A stretch of DNA of 64,000 bases from Rubrivivax sp. A210 (GTDB lineage Bacteria; Pseudomonadota; Gammaproteobacteria; Burkholderiales; Burkholderiaceae_C), in the NCBI RefSeq assembly GCF_904426505.1, contig NZ_CAJGBN010000072.1, positions 1 to 64,000 on the forward strand. Reading direction: 5' to 3'. The notes under the pieces were generated by a model. It saw nothing but the letters and a program-made list of their open reading frames with translations, did not search any database and was not told the origin of the DNA. A program made the position numbers and the translations under genes. Shown here piece by piece: positions 1-7,459 of the stretch (positions are counted from its first letter, which is position 1; the number at the start of each line of letters is the position of its first letter).

Positions 1-36
1 CGGGTTCCCGTGTGAAAGTAGGACATCGTCAGGCTA
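1..36 (+). rRNA. rrf: 5S ribosomal RNA, 3' end (partial)
   Basis: The first bases match the 3' arm of a proteobacterial 5S rRNA: the loop text 'gtgtgaaagtaggacatcgtc' type segment followed by 'aggct' at the mature 3' end. The gene is cut by the left edge of the window. A strong terminator follows within 15 bases, as expected at the end of an rRNA operon. Confidence 0.88.
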
Positions 37-47
37 TTTACCAGAAT

Positions 48-76
48 GGGCCCCAACCGAAAGGTTGGGGCCCTTT
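48..76 (+). terminator. Rho-independent terminator of the rRNA operon
   Basis: Perfect 11-bp stem: positions 48-58 pair with 63-73 around a GAAA tetraloop (59-62), followed by TTT. It lies directly after the 5S rRNA end. Confidence 0.93.
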
Positions 77-147
77 CGCCTTTGGGCACTCCATTCGGCC
101 AAGGCCGCTGTAGCGATTGTCGGTAACCGAGGTCGTTGTCGCCTCAG

Positions 148-500
148 TCACTCAGCCTTGGGCTGAGTATGTTGAATGCTGGCAGCCATCGGGACCACTG
201 CATCGCGCCCTGGGTTGAGGGTGATCGAGCCGATAGGCGACCAGTTCCTCGTGTTGCCAGAACAGCGTGCCGGGTGCGCATCCCTGTGCCCTGCCTGTAC
301 AGCGCATCCCGGGCCGACAAGATGGCTTGATCGTCGCCGGCATGGCCCTGCTGTGGGCTGACGTAGCGGATACCGCTGTGGCGGTGGTCGAACTTCTACC
401 AACGCACGAACTCAGCCGCCCTTGACCTGGTCTCGTTCAGACTGGCGAAGCCTTTGGCAGGGAACTCCGGCCGATACTTGGCGGTGCGGAACAGCGAACC
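148..500 (-). pseudogene. IS3-family transposase (OrfB), C-terminal remnant
   Basis: Read on the minus strand, the segment from about 500 downwards encodes the end of an IS3-family integrase-type transposase: 'SLFRTAKYRPEFPAKGF', then 'HRHSGIRYVSP', and after a frame change near 295 'RNWSPIGSITLNPGRDAVV' to a stop at 148-150. The copy is dead. There is an in-frame TAG at 396-398 where the family has Trp-Tyr, one frameshift, and no N-terminal catalytic domain. I found no convincing terminal inverted repeats. It sits between the rRNA operon and the MFS gene and probably marks an old insertion next to the rrn locus. Confidence 0.75.
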
Positions 501-696
501 GGCGTCAGCATCCGCCACGTCACGCCGCGCGAATGGTCGGCATGTCCACCGTCAGCACCGAACAGGCCGAAGTGTTGGACGCACTCAACCTCAAGAAGCC
601 CGGTGCCAACGCTCAAATGTCCTTGCTGTAGTGGCAGCCGAAAGGGCCGACTCTACGCAGATCAACCACTTACAGCGTTTGGTGTCGAACTCGGGA
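501..696. other. Non-coding degenerate segment
   Basis: No intact gene is visible between the transposase remnant and the MFS gene. On the plus strand, positions 542-631 read as a gene-tail-like peptide (starting MSTVSTEQAEVLDALNL) ending in a TAG, without start signals. It may be the tail of another decayed mobile gene, but I do not recognise the family. The minus strand may hold more damaged transposase sequence. Confidence 0.3.
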
Positions 697-2106
697 TCAC
701 ATGGCCGCTTGGCCGAGCCTCGTCTGGCGCAAGGTCTGTTTACGATGCCGTTGATACTCGCCGGCCTCGACTGGCACGGCATTGGCGTTGCCGAGGTCGT
801 TCATGTAGATGCGGTAGGTCTCGCGCGACGACCAGGCTGCGGCTGCCGCAACCGCTGTCACCGCCAGCGTGATCGAGCCGATGACGACCGGAATATTCGT
901 CGATCCCGGGGGCGCCACGGTGGCGAAGAGGGCCGGCAGCACGGCCGTCACCAGCGTGCCCAGGTTCAGCGAGATCGCCATCGCCGAGACGCGGGTGCGG
1001 GTGGGGTAGAGCTCGGGGTAGAAGCTCGGGAAGACCGCGTTGTAACCCTGGTAGACAACGCCCCACATCAGCAGCGACATCACCACCGCCAGCGGCACGT
1101 TGTGGATGCTGATGGCGTAGAGGTAGCCGAAGGACAGCAGGCCCGAGGACAGCGCGCCGACGATGATGGGCGGGCGGCGACCGATGCGGTCGGACAGGCT
1201 GCCCACTAGCGGGATCACGAGCACCGCCAGGATGTTGCCGAGCACCGGAATCCACAGGTAGACGTCCTTGGAGAAGCCGATGCCATAGCCCGGCTGCACC
1301 GCATAGGCGGCGCCGAAGATCGAGGTCACCACCGGGATCACGTTCATCAGCGCCATGCAGATCACGCGCAGCATGTCGCGCCAGCTCTCGGCGATGGCCT
1401 GAACCATGGGGGCGCGCGGCATCTTGCCCGCTTCGCTGACCTCGGCGAATGCTGGCGTCTCGTCGACCTCGCGGCGGATGATCCAGCCGGCCACGATGAC
1501 GATGAAGCTCAGCAGGAAGGGAATGCGCCAGCCCCAGCTGCTGAAGGCCTCGGTGGGCATGTAGTGGGCCAACGGCAGGAACACCGCCGCAGCCAGGATC
1601 TGGCCGGCCTGCACGCCCTGCAGCGTGAAGCTGGCAAAGTAGCCGCGACGGCCGAAGGGCGCGTGCTCGAGGATCATCGAGCTGGCGCCCGAGATCTCGC
1701 CCGCCACCGCAAAGCCCTGGATCAGGCGCAGCAGCACCAGCAGCGCCGGCGCCAGAAGGCCAACCTGGTCGTAGGTGGGCAGCAGGCCCACGGCCACAGT
1801 TGAGAAGCCCATCAGGAACATGCAGATGACCAGCACGCTCTTGCGCCCGTGGGTGTCGCCCCAGTGGCCGAGGAAGAAGGCGCCGATGGGGCGCGCGACA
1901 TAGCCCGCGCCGTAGGTGGCCAGCGAGGCGACGATGGCGGTCTTGGGGTCGCCCTTGGGGAGGAAGATCTGCGGAAAGATCAGTGACGCCGCGGTGGCGT
2001 AGATGAAGAAGTCGTAGTACTCGAGGGCCGAGCCTATCCAGCCGCTGGCCGTGGCCTTGCGCGTCTGGTGCCTGCCGGCGGGCTCGTGATCGTGGCTTGA
2101 GGCCAT
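697..2106 (-). CDS. MFS transporter, metabolite:H+ symporter (MHS) family
   Basis: A 469-residue inner-membrane carrier with about 12 hydrophobic segments. The N-terminus has the MHS signature (GSALEYYDFFIYATAASLIF, about residues 25-44), and the loop between helices 2 and 3 carries GDTHGRK (about 82-88), the MFS motif A. Relatives take up shikimate, dicarboxylates, betaine or aromatic acids, so a shikimate- or quinate-like acid is plausible, but the substrate is inferred from context only. The last 25 residues are Arg/Gln-rich and run into the degenerate region, so the native C-terminus may have been altered. Its promoter region carries the paired IclR-type palindromes also found before the 11.6-kb operon and before the second IclR gene. 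Confidence 0.9.
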   Translation of the reverse strand: MASSHDHEPAGRHQTRKATASGWIGSALEYYDFFIYATAASLIFPQIFLPKGDPKTAIVASLATYGAGYVARPIGAFFLGHWGDTHGRKSVLVICMFLMGFSTVAVGLLPTYDQVGLLAPALLVLLRLIQGFAVAGEISGASSMILEHAPFGRRGYFASFTLQGVQAGQILAAAVFLPLAHYMPTEAFSSWGWRIPFLLSFIVIVAGWIIRREVDETPAFAEVSEAGKMPRAPMVQAIAESWRDMLRVICMALMNVIPVVTSIFGAAYAVQPGYGIGFSKDVYLWIPVLGNILAVLVIPLVGSLSDRIGRRPPIIVGALSSGLLSFGYLYAISIHNVPLAVVMSLLMWGVVYQGYNAVFPSFYPELYPTRTRVSAMAISLNLGTLVTAVLPALFATVAPPGSTNIPVVIGSITLAVTAVAAAAAWSSRETYRIYMNDLGNANAVPVEAGEYQRHRKQTLRQTRLGQAAM

Positions 2107-2181
2107 GTCTTGTGACCTGGGTGGCGTGTCTTCACTTTAGGCAGCCAGACCCACTTATCCCAGAGGCTTGGGTGGGGTCCC

Positions 2182-2217
2182 GGGCGATGATCGGACGTCG
2201 CCGTCCGATCAGTGGCC
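2182..2217. promoter_or_regulatory. Paired IclR-type operator before the MFS gene
   Basis: Two 15-bp sites, 2182-2196 (gggcgat-g-atcggac) and 2203-2217 (gtccgat-c-agtggcc), have centres 21 bp apart. The two inner half-sites are perfect and form an inverted repeat. The same 15-6-15 layout occurs at 11762-11797 and 50357-50392. It lies about 75 bp upstream of the MFS start and about 115 bp upstream of the thioesterase start, so it could act on either. Confidence 0.6.
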
Positions 2218-2333
2218 GAAACGCGGGTTAGCCCCGAGGCACCCGCGGCTGGCACTGGCTGTTCCCCGCGGGCCGGGCTCGGGACAATCGATGCACGCGA
2301 CGAAGCTACCGGCGCAGGCCCGAGGAAAGAACG

Positions 2334-2819
2334 ATGGAACTACCGGCACACCAGCTCACGATGACGGTGCTGATGACGCCCGACACAGCCAATTTCGCCG
2401 GCAATGTACACGGCGGCACCCTGCTCAAGCTGCTCGACCAGGTGGCCTATGCCTGTGCCAGCCGCTATGCCGGCCGTTACGTGGTGACGCTCAGCGTCGA
2501 CCAGGTGATCTTTCGCCAGCCCGTGCATGTGGGCGAGCTGGTGACGCTGCTGGCCGCCGTCAACCACACCGGCAGCTCGTCGATGGAGGTGGGCATCAAG
2601 GTCATCGCCGAAGACATCCGCACGCAGAAGGCGCGGCATGTGAACAGCTGCTTCTTCACCATGGTTGCGGTCGACGACGAGCGCAAGCCGGTGCCGGTGC
2701 CGCCGCTGCGACCCTTCTCGCCCGACGAGCGCCGCCGCCATGCTGCCGCCATCGTGCGGCGCGAGATGCGGGTGGAGACCGAGAAGCGCTTCGCCAGCTT
2801 GCGCGTGGAAGGCGCTTAA
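2334..2819 (+). CDS. Acyl-CoA thioesterase, hotdog fold
   Basis: A 161-residue cytoplasmic thioesterase of the YciA/acyl-CoA hydrolase type, expected to hydrolyse acyl-CoA to free acid and CoA. The hotdog signature is clear: N24 and HGG (26-28) followed by the central helix with D35 as probable catalytic acid (LLKLLDQVAY), then the β-strand HVNSCFFTMVAVD. The C-terminal 30 residues are charged and helical. It is preceded by a GAGGAAAG ribosome-binding site. It converges with the TIM-barrel gene on the other strand, and the two stop codons overlap in a 4-base TTAA. It shares its upstream region with the divergent MFS gene, which hints at a role in the same pathway. Confidence 0.9.
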   Translation: MELPAHQLTMTVLMTPDTANFAGNVHGGTLLKLLDQVAYACASRYAGRYVVTLSVDQVIFRQPVHVGELVTLLAAVNHTGSSSMEVGIKVIAEDIRTQKARHVNSCFFTMVAVDDERKPVPVPPLRPFSPDERRRHAAAIVRREMRVETEKRFASLRVEGA

Positions 2820-3703
2820 GCCGACGGCGTCCTGAGCCGCATCGCCCCGGGCAGGGGCACCAATCGGCGCAGCACATCCTCAGAAAGCCACACGGCCGAG
2901 CGGCGTGCGCGTTCGGCTACGGCCGGCAGCGGCAGCTGCTGGTAGTCGTCGTTGCTGACATCGAAGCTGTAGTTGCCGCGGTAGCCCAGGCGGTCGAGCG
3001 CGAGCACGAACTGTGACAGGCCTTCGCTGTTGACGCCCTCGCCCGGGAACACGCGCGAGTTGTGGCCGGCGGCGATGTTCTCTTCCAGCGTGGGCGGCTC
3101 GTCGGACATGAAGTCGGACAGCTGCACAAGGTGGATGCGCAACGGGTCCACCAGATCGAGGTCGTCGAGATCGTCCTTGCCGGCAAAGACATGGGCCGAG
3201 GCTAGGGCGATGCCTAGGTTGGGGCAGTCGGCGCGGTCGACCAGTTCCCAGGCCTTGGTGTAGTGGCGCACCGTGCGCGCCCACGACAAGGCCTCGTAGG
3301 CGATCTGGATGCCGTGCGGCAGGGCCAGCATGCCCAGCTTGTGCAGGTCGCGCGACAGCGTGGCGCCGTCGGTGGAAGACTGGCGATGGGTGGATGCGCT
3401 GGCCACCAGCACCTTGCAGCCCAGCGCGGCACACATCTGGATCATGGACTTGGCCATGCCGACCTTGTGCTCGTGCAGCGGGCCCGACAGGCCCTCGAAA
3501 TCGCGCAGCGCGCCGAAGGCGGCCACGCGCAGGCCGCTGGCGCGCACCGCGGCGATGGCGGCCTCCAGGCCCTGCTCATGGCCCACCAGGTCGCGTGCGC
3601 TCAGCGTCAGCTGGCCGAAGCCGGCCGCGCGCATGGCCCTCAGCTTGGCCGGCAGCGGGCCGGCCAGCGAGGCCGTGTCCATCGCGAATTCGGCGATCTT
3701 CAT
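2816..3703 (-). CDS. TIM-barrel protein related to 3-dehydroshikimate dehydratase (QuiC N-domain), altered metal site
   Basis: A 295-residue AP-endonuclease-2/sugar-phosphate-isomerase-type barrel. It aligns along its length with the N-terminal half of the Pseudomonas 3-dehydroshikimate dehydratase QuiC, including AYEALSWAR (134-142), the 'NLG...SAH' strand (162-171), HLVQLSDF (191-198), RVFPGEG (217-223) and GYRGNYSFDVSND (240-252). The family's metal ligands are Glu-Asp-Gln-Glu. Here E137 and Q194 are kept, but the Asp is A168 and the last Glu is D248. Standard dehydratase activity (3-dehydroshikimate to protocatechuate) is therefore doubtful. The start at 3703 begins MKIAEFAMDT and lies 10 bp after the HPPD-like gene, the other half of QuiC. 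It is the last gene of the eight-gene operon. Confidence 0.8.
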   Translation of the reverse strand: MKIAEFAMDTASLAGPLPAKLRAMRAAGFGQLTLSARDLVGHEQGLEAAIAAVRASGLRVAAFGALRDFEGLSGPLHEHKVGMAKSMIQMCAALGCKVLVASASTHRQSSTDGATLSRDLHKLGMLALPHGIQIAYEALSWARTVRHYTKAWELVDRADCPNLGIALASAHVFAGKDDLDDLDLVDPLRIHLVQLSDFMSDEPPTLEENIAAGHNSRVFPGEGVNSEGLSQFVLALDRLGYRGNYSFDVSNDDYQQLPLPAVAERARRSAVWLSEDVLRRLVPLPGAMRLRTPSA

Positions 3704-3713
3704 GGCGGCAGGC

Positions 3714-4610
3714 TCAGCGCCGCGGATCGTGGACGAGCTCGAACACCACCGAGCGCAGCGCATTGCGCGTGATCGCGCCGCGCTCGGTGACGCGCACCGG
3801 AGGCGTGTCGATGAAATCCACGCCAGCGCCACGCAGCACCGCCACTGCGGCCGGCACGTCGGGTGTGCCGAAGCCGATGCGGTGGAACAGCTCCTGCTCG
3901 TCGTAGACCACGGTGGCGCGGTCGGGCTCGATCAGCTGCAGGTAGAAGCCGGTGGCACCGCCCTGCGGGCTTTGCAGCAGCGTGCCCTTGGGCAGGATGC
4001 CGAAGCTGGTGTCCTGAGGCAGGCGCACAAAGCCGAAGAGGCGGTGGTAGAACTCCACCCAGTCGTCGGTGCGCTCGCTGCCTATGTATTGCACGATGCC
4101 GAACCAATGCAGGCCGGCCGTGCCCTCGGGCTGGGGGTCGGCGCCCGGGATGGGCGTGAAGTCGACGCTGTAGATCGAGAAATCGCGGTAGCGGTCGACG
4201 AAGTAGATGTGGGCGCCGCCCGGGCCGTGGATGCCGGGGATGTTGAGCTCCATCACATGGGCGTGCATGGCCACTTCCCAGGCCCCCAGCGCCAGCGCGC
4301 GCTCATGGGCGGCGCGGGCGTCGCGCACCCGGAAGGCCAGGGCGCTGATGCGCGGGGCGCCGTCGTCGGTGGCCAATGTCGAGCGCAGCACGCCGGCATG
4401 GGCGTTGACGACCACGTTCATGCCGCCCTGGCGGTAGAGCAGCACCTCGCGCGAGCGGTGGCGCGCCACGGCCTTGAAGCCCATGGCCTCGAGCACCTGG
4501 CCCAGGGCCTGCGGCTGCTTGGTCGAGTACTCGACGTACTCGATGCCGTCCATGCCCAGCGGATTGGGCGCTTCGCCTAGGGCCTCGCGGTCGAACACTG
4601 CGACTGGCAT
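3714..4610 (-). CDS. VOC-superfamily, 4-hydroxyphenylpyruvate dioxygenase-like protein (QuiC C-domain homologue)
   Basis: A 298-residue protein with two vicinal-oxygen-chelate modules (about 20-150 and 165-295). The Fe(II) triad of HPPD is present: H168 (GLHWFGI), H243 (ELFHRIG) and E291 (VVFELVHD). In tyrosine catabolism HPPD makes homogentisate, but the neighbours here are all shikimate-type enzymes. In Pseudomonas QuiC an HPPD-like domain is fused behind the dehydroshikimate dehydratase barrel; here the two halves are separate adjacent genes. The start at 4610 follows AGGAG with a 5-base gap. Because the metal triad is intact while the partner barrel has lost ligands, this could be a true dioxygenase of an unknown ring compound. 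Function is inferred. Confidence 0.8.
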   Translation of the reverse strand: MPVAVFDREALGEAPNPLGMDGIEYVEYSTKQPQALGQVLEAMGFKAVARHRSREVLLYRQGGMNVVVNAHAGVLRSTLATDDGAPRISALAFRVRDARAAHERALALGAWEVAMHAHVMELNIPGIHGPGGAHIYFVDRYRDFSIYSVDFTPIPGADPQPEGTAGLHWFGIVQYIGSERTDDWVEFYHRLFGFVRLPQDTSFGILPKGTLLQSPQGGATGFYLQLIEPDRATVVYDEQELFHRIGFGTPDVPAAVAVLRGAGVDFIDTPPVRVTERGAITRNALRSVVFELVHDPRR

Positions 4611-4660
4611 GCCATCTCCTGGATCGGGTCTGCGGGGCGGCTGCCAGCGCTGCGCGCCGG

Positions 4661-4690
4661 CCTTGCGGCGGGCCTTGCGGCGGGCCTTGC
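4661..4690. repeat. Short tandem repeat, 12-bp unit
   Basis: The unit ccttgcggcggg is repeated twice and followed by a half copy, in the 186-bp gap upstream of the HPPD-like gene. No function is apparent. Confidence 0.7.
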
Positions 4691-4796
4691 AAAACACGGC
4701 TGTCGCCCCCGTGCCGGGTCATTCTGCATGAGAAAAGAGCGCCAGCGCCGGCAAACGGAAGGCCCGCTCGCCCGGGCCCGCCACCGGCGCTGACGC

Positions 4797-5579
4797 TCAA
4801 GAACCGAGGGTGGTCTTGCGCACGGTGGCCAGCATGGCGCGCAATTCATCGATGGCCACCTGGCCGGGCGCCGAGCTGGACTTGCCCACCGCGAAGGTGG
4901 CGGCCGAGCCATAGATCCAGCCCATCATGCGGCTGACCGAGCCGATGGCGCCCATCGACATGCTGATGACCGGGATGTCCAGCGCCTGGCTGGCGCGCAG
5001 GGTGGCGGCCAGCAGCGTCAGCACGTCGGCCGGGTCGCGCGGCATCACCGCCAGCTTGGCGACATCGGCGCCCAGCTCGCGGGCGCGCATGAACTTGGCG
5101 TCCAGCTCGGCGCCCGAAGGCGTCTGCTGGAAGTTGTGGAAGGACATCACCATCGCGATGCCGTGCTGCGCCGAGGCGCGGCGCAGCAGCGCCAGGTCGG
5201 CCGGCGCGTTGGAGAGTTCGTAGTCGATCAGCTCGACGCACCGGGCTTCGCAGACGGCGGCAATCAGCGCCACCACGGCCGGCTCGGCGATGGGAAGCGT
5301 CTGGCCACCCTCGGTGACATTTCGGCGCGTGAACAGCACCGGGATGCCGCCCGCCGCCGCGCGTATGGCCAGCGCCGTGGCGATGACCTGGGTGGTGTCG
5401 GCGATGGCCTCGAAGAAATCGACGCGCCACTCCAGCATGTCGGGCCGCTTGGGCAGGATGGCGGCCAGTTCGTCCTGGATGGCGCCGGCGTCGCGGCCGA
5501 CCAAGGGCGTGATGATGAGCGGAAAGGCGCCGTCGGCGATGGGGCGGCCTTTGAGCAGGATGGGGCGTGCGGTGGTCAT
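4797..5579 (-). CDS. aroD: 3-dehydroquinate dehydratase, type I
   Basis: A 260-residue type I dehydroquinase, which dehydrates 3-dehydroquinate to 3-dehydroshikimate through a Schiff base. The catalytic set is complete: E50/R52 (LEWRVDF), R85 and E90 (TRRNVTEGG), H148 (MSFHNFQQTP), Schiff-base K175 (ADVAKLAVMP), the substrate-binding Arg in SVSRMMG, and the SAPGQ loop. Because it lies in a catabolic operon and a type II enzyme is encoded at 38.4 kb, a role in quinate or cyclitol breakdown is more likely than in aromatic amino acid synthesis. It sits 40 bp after the paralogue that lacks the lysine, and the two align without gaps through residue 180. Confidence 0.93.
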   Translation of the reverse strand: MTTARPILLKGRPIADGAFPLIITPLVGRDAGAIQDELAAILPKRPDMLEWRVDFFEAIADTTQVIATALAIRAAAGGIPVLFTRRNVTEGGQTLPIAEPAVVALIAAVCEARCVELIDYELSNAPADLALLRRASAQHGIAMVMSFHNFQQTPSGAELDAKFMRARELGADVAKLAVMPRDPADVLTLLAATLRASQALDIPVISMSMGAIGSVSRMMGWIYGSAATFAVGKSSSAPGQVAIDELRAMLATVRKTTLGS

Positions 5580-5619
5580 GGTGCGCTGCTGGATGTGAAA
5601 GGGGTGGGGCGGCCAGGCC

Positions 5620-6408
5620 TCAGAACATCTCGCCACCGCGCGAGCGGCGGATGATGTCGAAGACGGTGACGAGGTCGCCGAGCGGAATCTGCCCCGGCGC
5701 CGAGGCCGATTCGCCGACGCCGTAGGTCAGGCCGGAACCGAAGAGGCCGCCGATCATGCGCGAGACCGCGCCCAGCGGCCCCATCGACATGCTGATCAGC
5801 GGGATGTGGGCCTTGGCGTCGGCGCGCTCGGTGGCGGCCAGCAGGGTCAGCACGTCGGCGCGGTCGCGCGGCATCACCGAGACCATGGCGACATCGGCGC
5901 CCAGGCGCTCGGCCTCGAGGAACTTGTCGACCAGGAAGTCCAGCCCCGGCGTGTAGCTGAAGTTGTGGTACGAGAGGATGAGCCGCACCTTGTTGAGCTT
6001 TGTCGCGGCGCGCACGCGCCGCACATGCTCGGCCTCGTTGGCCATCTCGAAGTCGATGAAGTCGACCCGGTGGCTGGCGGCCACGGCCTCGTAGAGCTCG
6101 ACCACCTTGTCGTCGGCGATGGCAATGCGCTCGCCGCCCTCGGTGGCCGAGCGCCGCGTGAAGATCAGCGGCGTGCGGCCCAGCAGCTCGCGCAGCGCGG
6201 CCACCGTTTCCAGCACGGCCTTGGTGTCGGCGATGGCCTCGAAGTAGTCGACCCGCCACTCGACGATGTCGGGCTTCTGCGCCATCACTCGGGCCGCTTC
6301 GGCCAGCAGGCCGGCGCGCGTGCGGCCCACCAGCGGCGTGCCCAGCAGCGGCGTCTCGCCGCCCAGCTTCTTGCCGCGCGCATCGATCATCTTCTTGCTC
6401 TGCTTCAT
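5620..6408 (-). CDS. Type I 3-dehydroquinate dehydratase paralogue lacking the Schiff-base lysine
   Basis: A 262-residue tandem paralogue of the adjacent dehydroquinase. It keeps E50/R52, R85, E90 (TRRSATEGG), H148 (LSYHNFSYTP), the Arg in AVSRMIG and the SAPGQ loop. The residue that forms the Schiff base is Met, not Lys: M175 in ADVAMVSVMP, codon at 5884-5886. The protein should hold a dehydroquinate-like ligand but cannot use the usual imine mechanism. It may be an enzyme with different chemistry, a ligand-binding partner of the active paralogue, or inactive. The start at 6408 has GGAG 8 bases upstream. The reading frame is intact, which argues against a decaying gene. Confidence 0.88.
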   Translation of the reverse strand: MKQSKKMIDARGKKLGGETPLLGTPLVGRTRAGLLAEAARVMAQKPDIVEWRVDYFEAIADTKAVLETVAALRELLGRTPLIFTRRSATEGGERIAIADDKVVELYEAVAASHRVDFIDFEMANEAEHVRRVRAATKLNKVRLILSYHNFSYTPGLDFLVDKFLEAERLGADVAMVSVMPRDRADVLTLLAATERADAKAHIPLISMSMGPLGAVSRMIGGLFGSGLTYGVGESASAPGQIPLGDLVTVFDIIRRSRGGEMF

Positions 6409-6474
6409 GCGATGCACTCCAAAACCTGTCTGACTAAGTGTGAGGCCCAAGCGTCTTCGGTACGCTGACCGCGA

Positions 6475-7305
6475 TCAGGCTAAGCGGCCCGGCCGCTCGC
6501 GCACCAGATAGGCCTTGAGCGTCTCCAGGCAGCGCGTCGCGTGCTCGGCATAGCCCAGCTCTTCATGCCGCTCCGTGTTGGGCAGTTCGATGGAGAAGAC
6601 GCAGTCGGGCGGCAGGTGGTCGACGACGCTGGCGACATCGATGCCGCCTTCGCCGACATAGCTGCGTGCCTCGCGCAGGATGCGGATCATCTCGGCGCGC
6701 TCGGTGGGGATCTCGGCCGGCGCGTCGCACAGATGGGCGAAGTGGAACCACTCGCGCGGCAGCGCGTCCAGGTCGGCCGGGTTGTCGCGGGCGCGGTGGA
6801 AGTGGTGCATGTCGACCATCAGGCCGGCGTTGGGGCGGTTCACCGTGCGCAGCACGTCCACCGCCTGGGCCAGGTTGGCCACCGCGGCGATGGGCACGTA
6901 TTCCAGGTCCACCGTCAGGCCGAAGGGGCGGGCCAGGTCGCAGATACGCGCGAACTTGTCGAGGTAGTCGTCGCGCTCGCCGCCCCAGATGCTGGACAGC
7001 ACGGCCTTGGCGCCGAGTTCGGCTGCCACTTCCATCGCCGGCAGGTACTTGGTCGGGTGCAGGCCCTCGTAGACGCGGGCCAGCTCGATGTCGTGTACGC
7101 GCACGCCGGTGTCGGCCAGCGCGCGCTTGGTCTGGCGCAGCATTTGCGGGTTGTCGGCCAGCGCGTAGTTGGGTTCGCCGGGCAGGCCCATGAAGATGGG
7201 GCGGATGCTGACGAAGTCATAACCCGCACGCGCCGCGATGTAGGTCATCTCGGGCGGCGGGCAGCCCAGCACCGTGAGGTGGGCGAGCGAGAACAGCTGT
7301 GCCAT
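6475..7305 (-). CDS. Sugar phosphate isomerase/epimerase-family TIM-barrel protein
   Basis: A 276-residue AP-endonuclease-2-like barrel with an intact metal site: E134 (VDLEYVPI), D165 (LMVDMHHFH), H191 (FAHLCDAP) and E240 (FSIELPN). Families with this fold include 3-dehydroshikimate dehydratase, IolE (inosose dehydratase), IolI and hydroxypyruvate isomerase. It is clearly different in sequence from the barrel at the end of the operon. With its complete metal site it is the better candidate for a working dehydratase or isomerase here. It lies 66 bp before the lysine-less dehydroquinase gene and 154 bp after the ThDP-enzyme gene. Confidence 0.82.
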   Translation of the reverse strand: MAQLFSLAHLTVLGCPPPEMTYIAARAGYDFVSIRPIFMGLPGEPNYALADNPQMLRQTKRALADTGVRVHDIELARVYEGLHPTKYLPAMEVAAELGAKAVLSSIWGGERDDYLDKFARICDLARPFGLTVDLEYVPIAAVANLAQAVDVLRTVNRPNAGLMVDMHHFHRARDNPADLDALPREWFHFAHLCDAPAEIPTERAEMIRILREARSYVGEGGIDVASVVDHLPPDCVFSIELPNTERHEELGYAEHATRCLETLKAYLVRERPGRLA

Positions 7306-7459
7306 GGGGATCCTTGGACGGCGGCGGTGGCAGATTCAGAAGGTGTGAAGGAACCGTCGCGAGCGGCCCGAGCTTGGTTCGAGCACCGCAGCCGTACACC
7401 CGTACTTTGATGCGCGCAGGACCGAGATCGGGTCGCGCAGCAGGTTCATTCGCGCCTTC

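Noticed and set aside
3714..4610. True 4-hydroxyphenylpyruvate dioxygenase of tyrosine catabolism
   Set aside because: Iron ligands fit, but the length is shorter than usual, the neighbours are shikimate-type genes, and it sits beside the other half of a QuiC-type protein.
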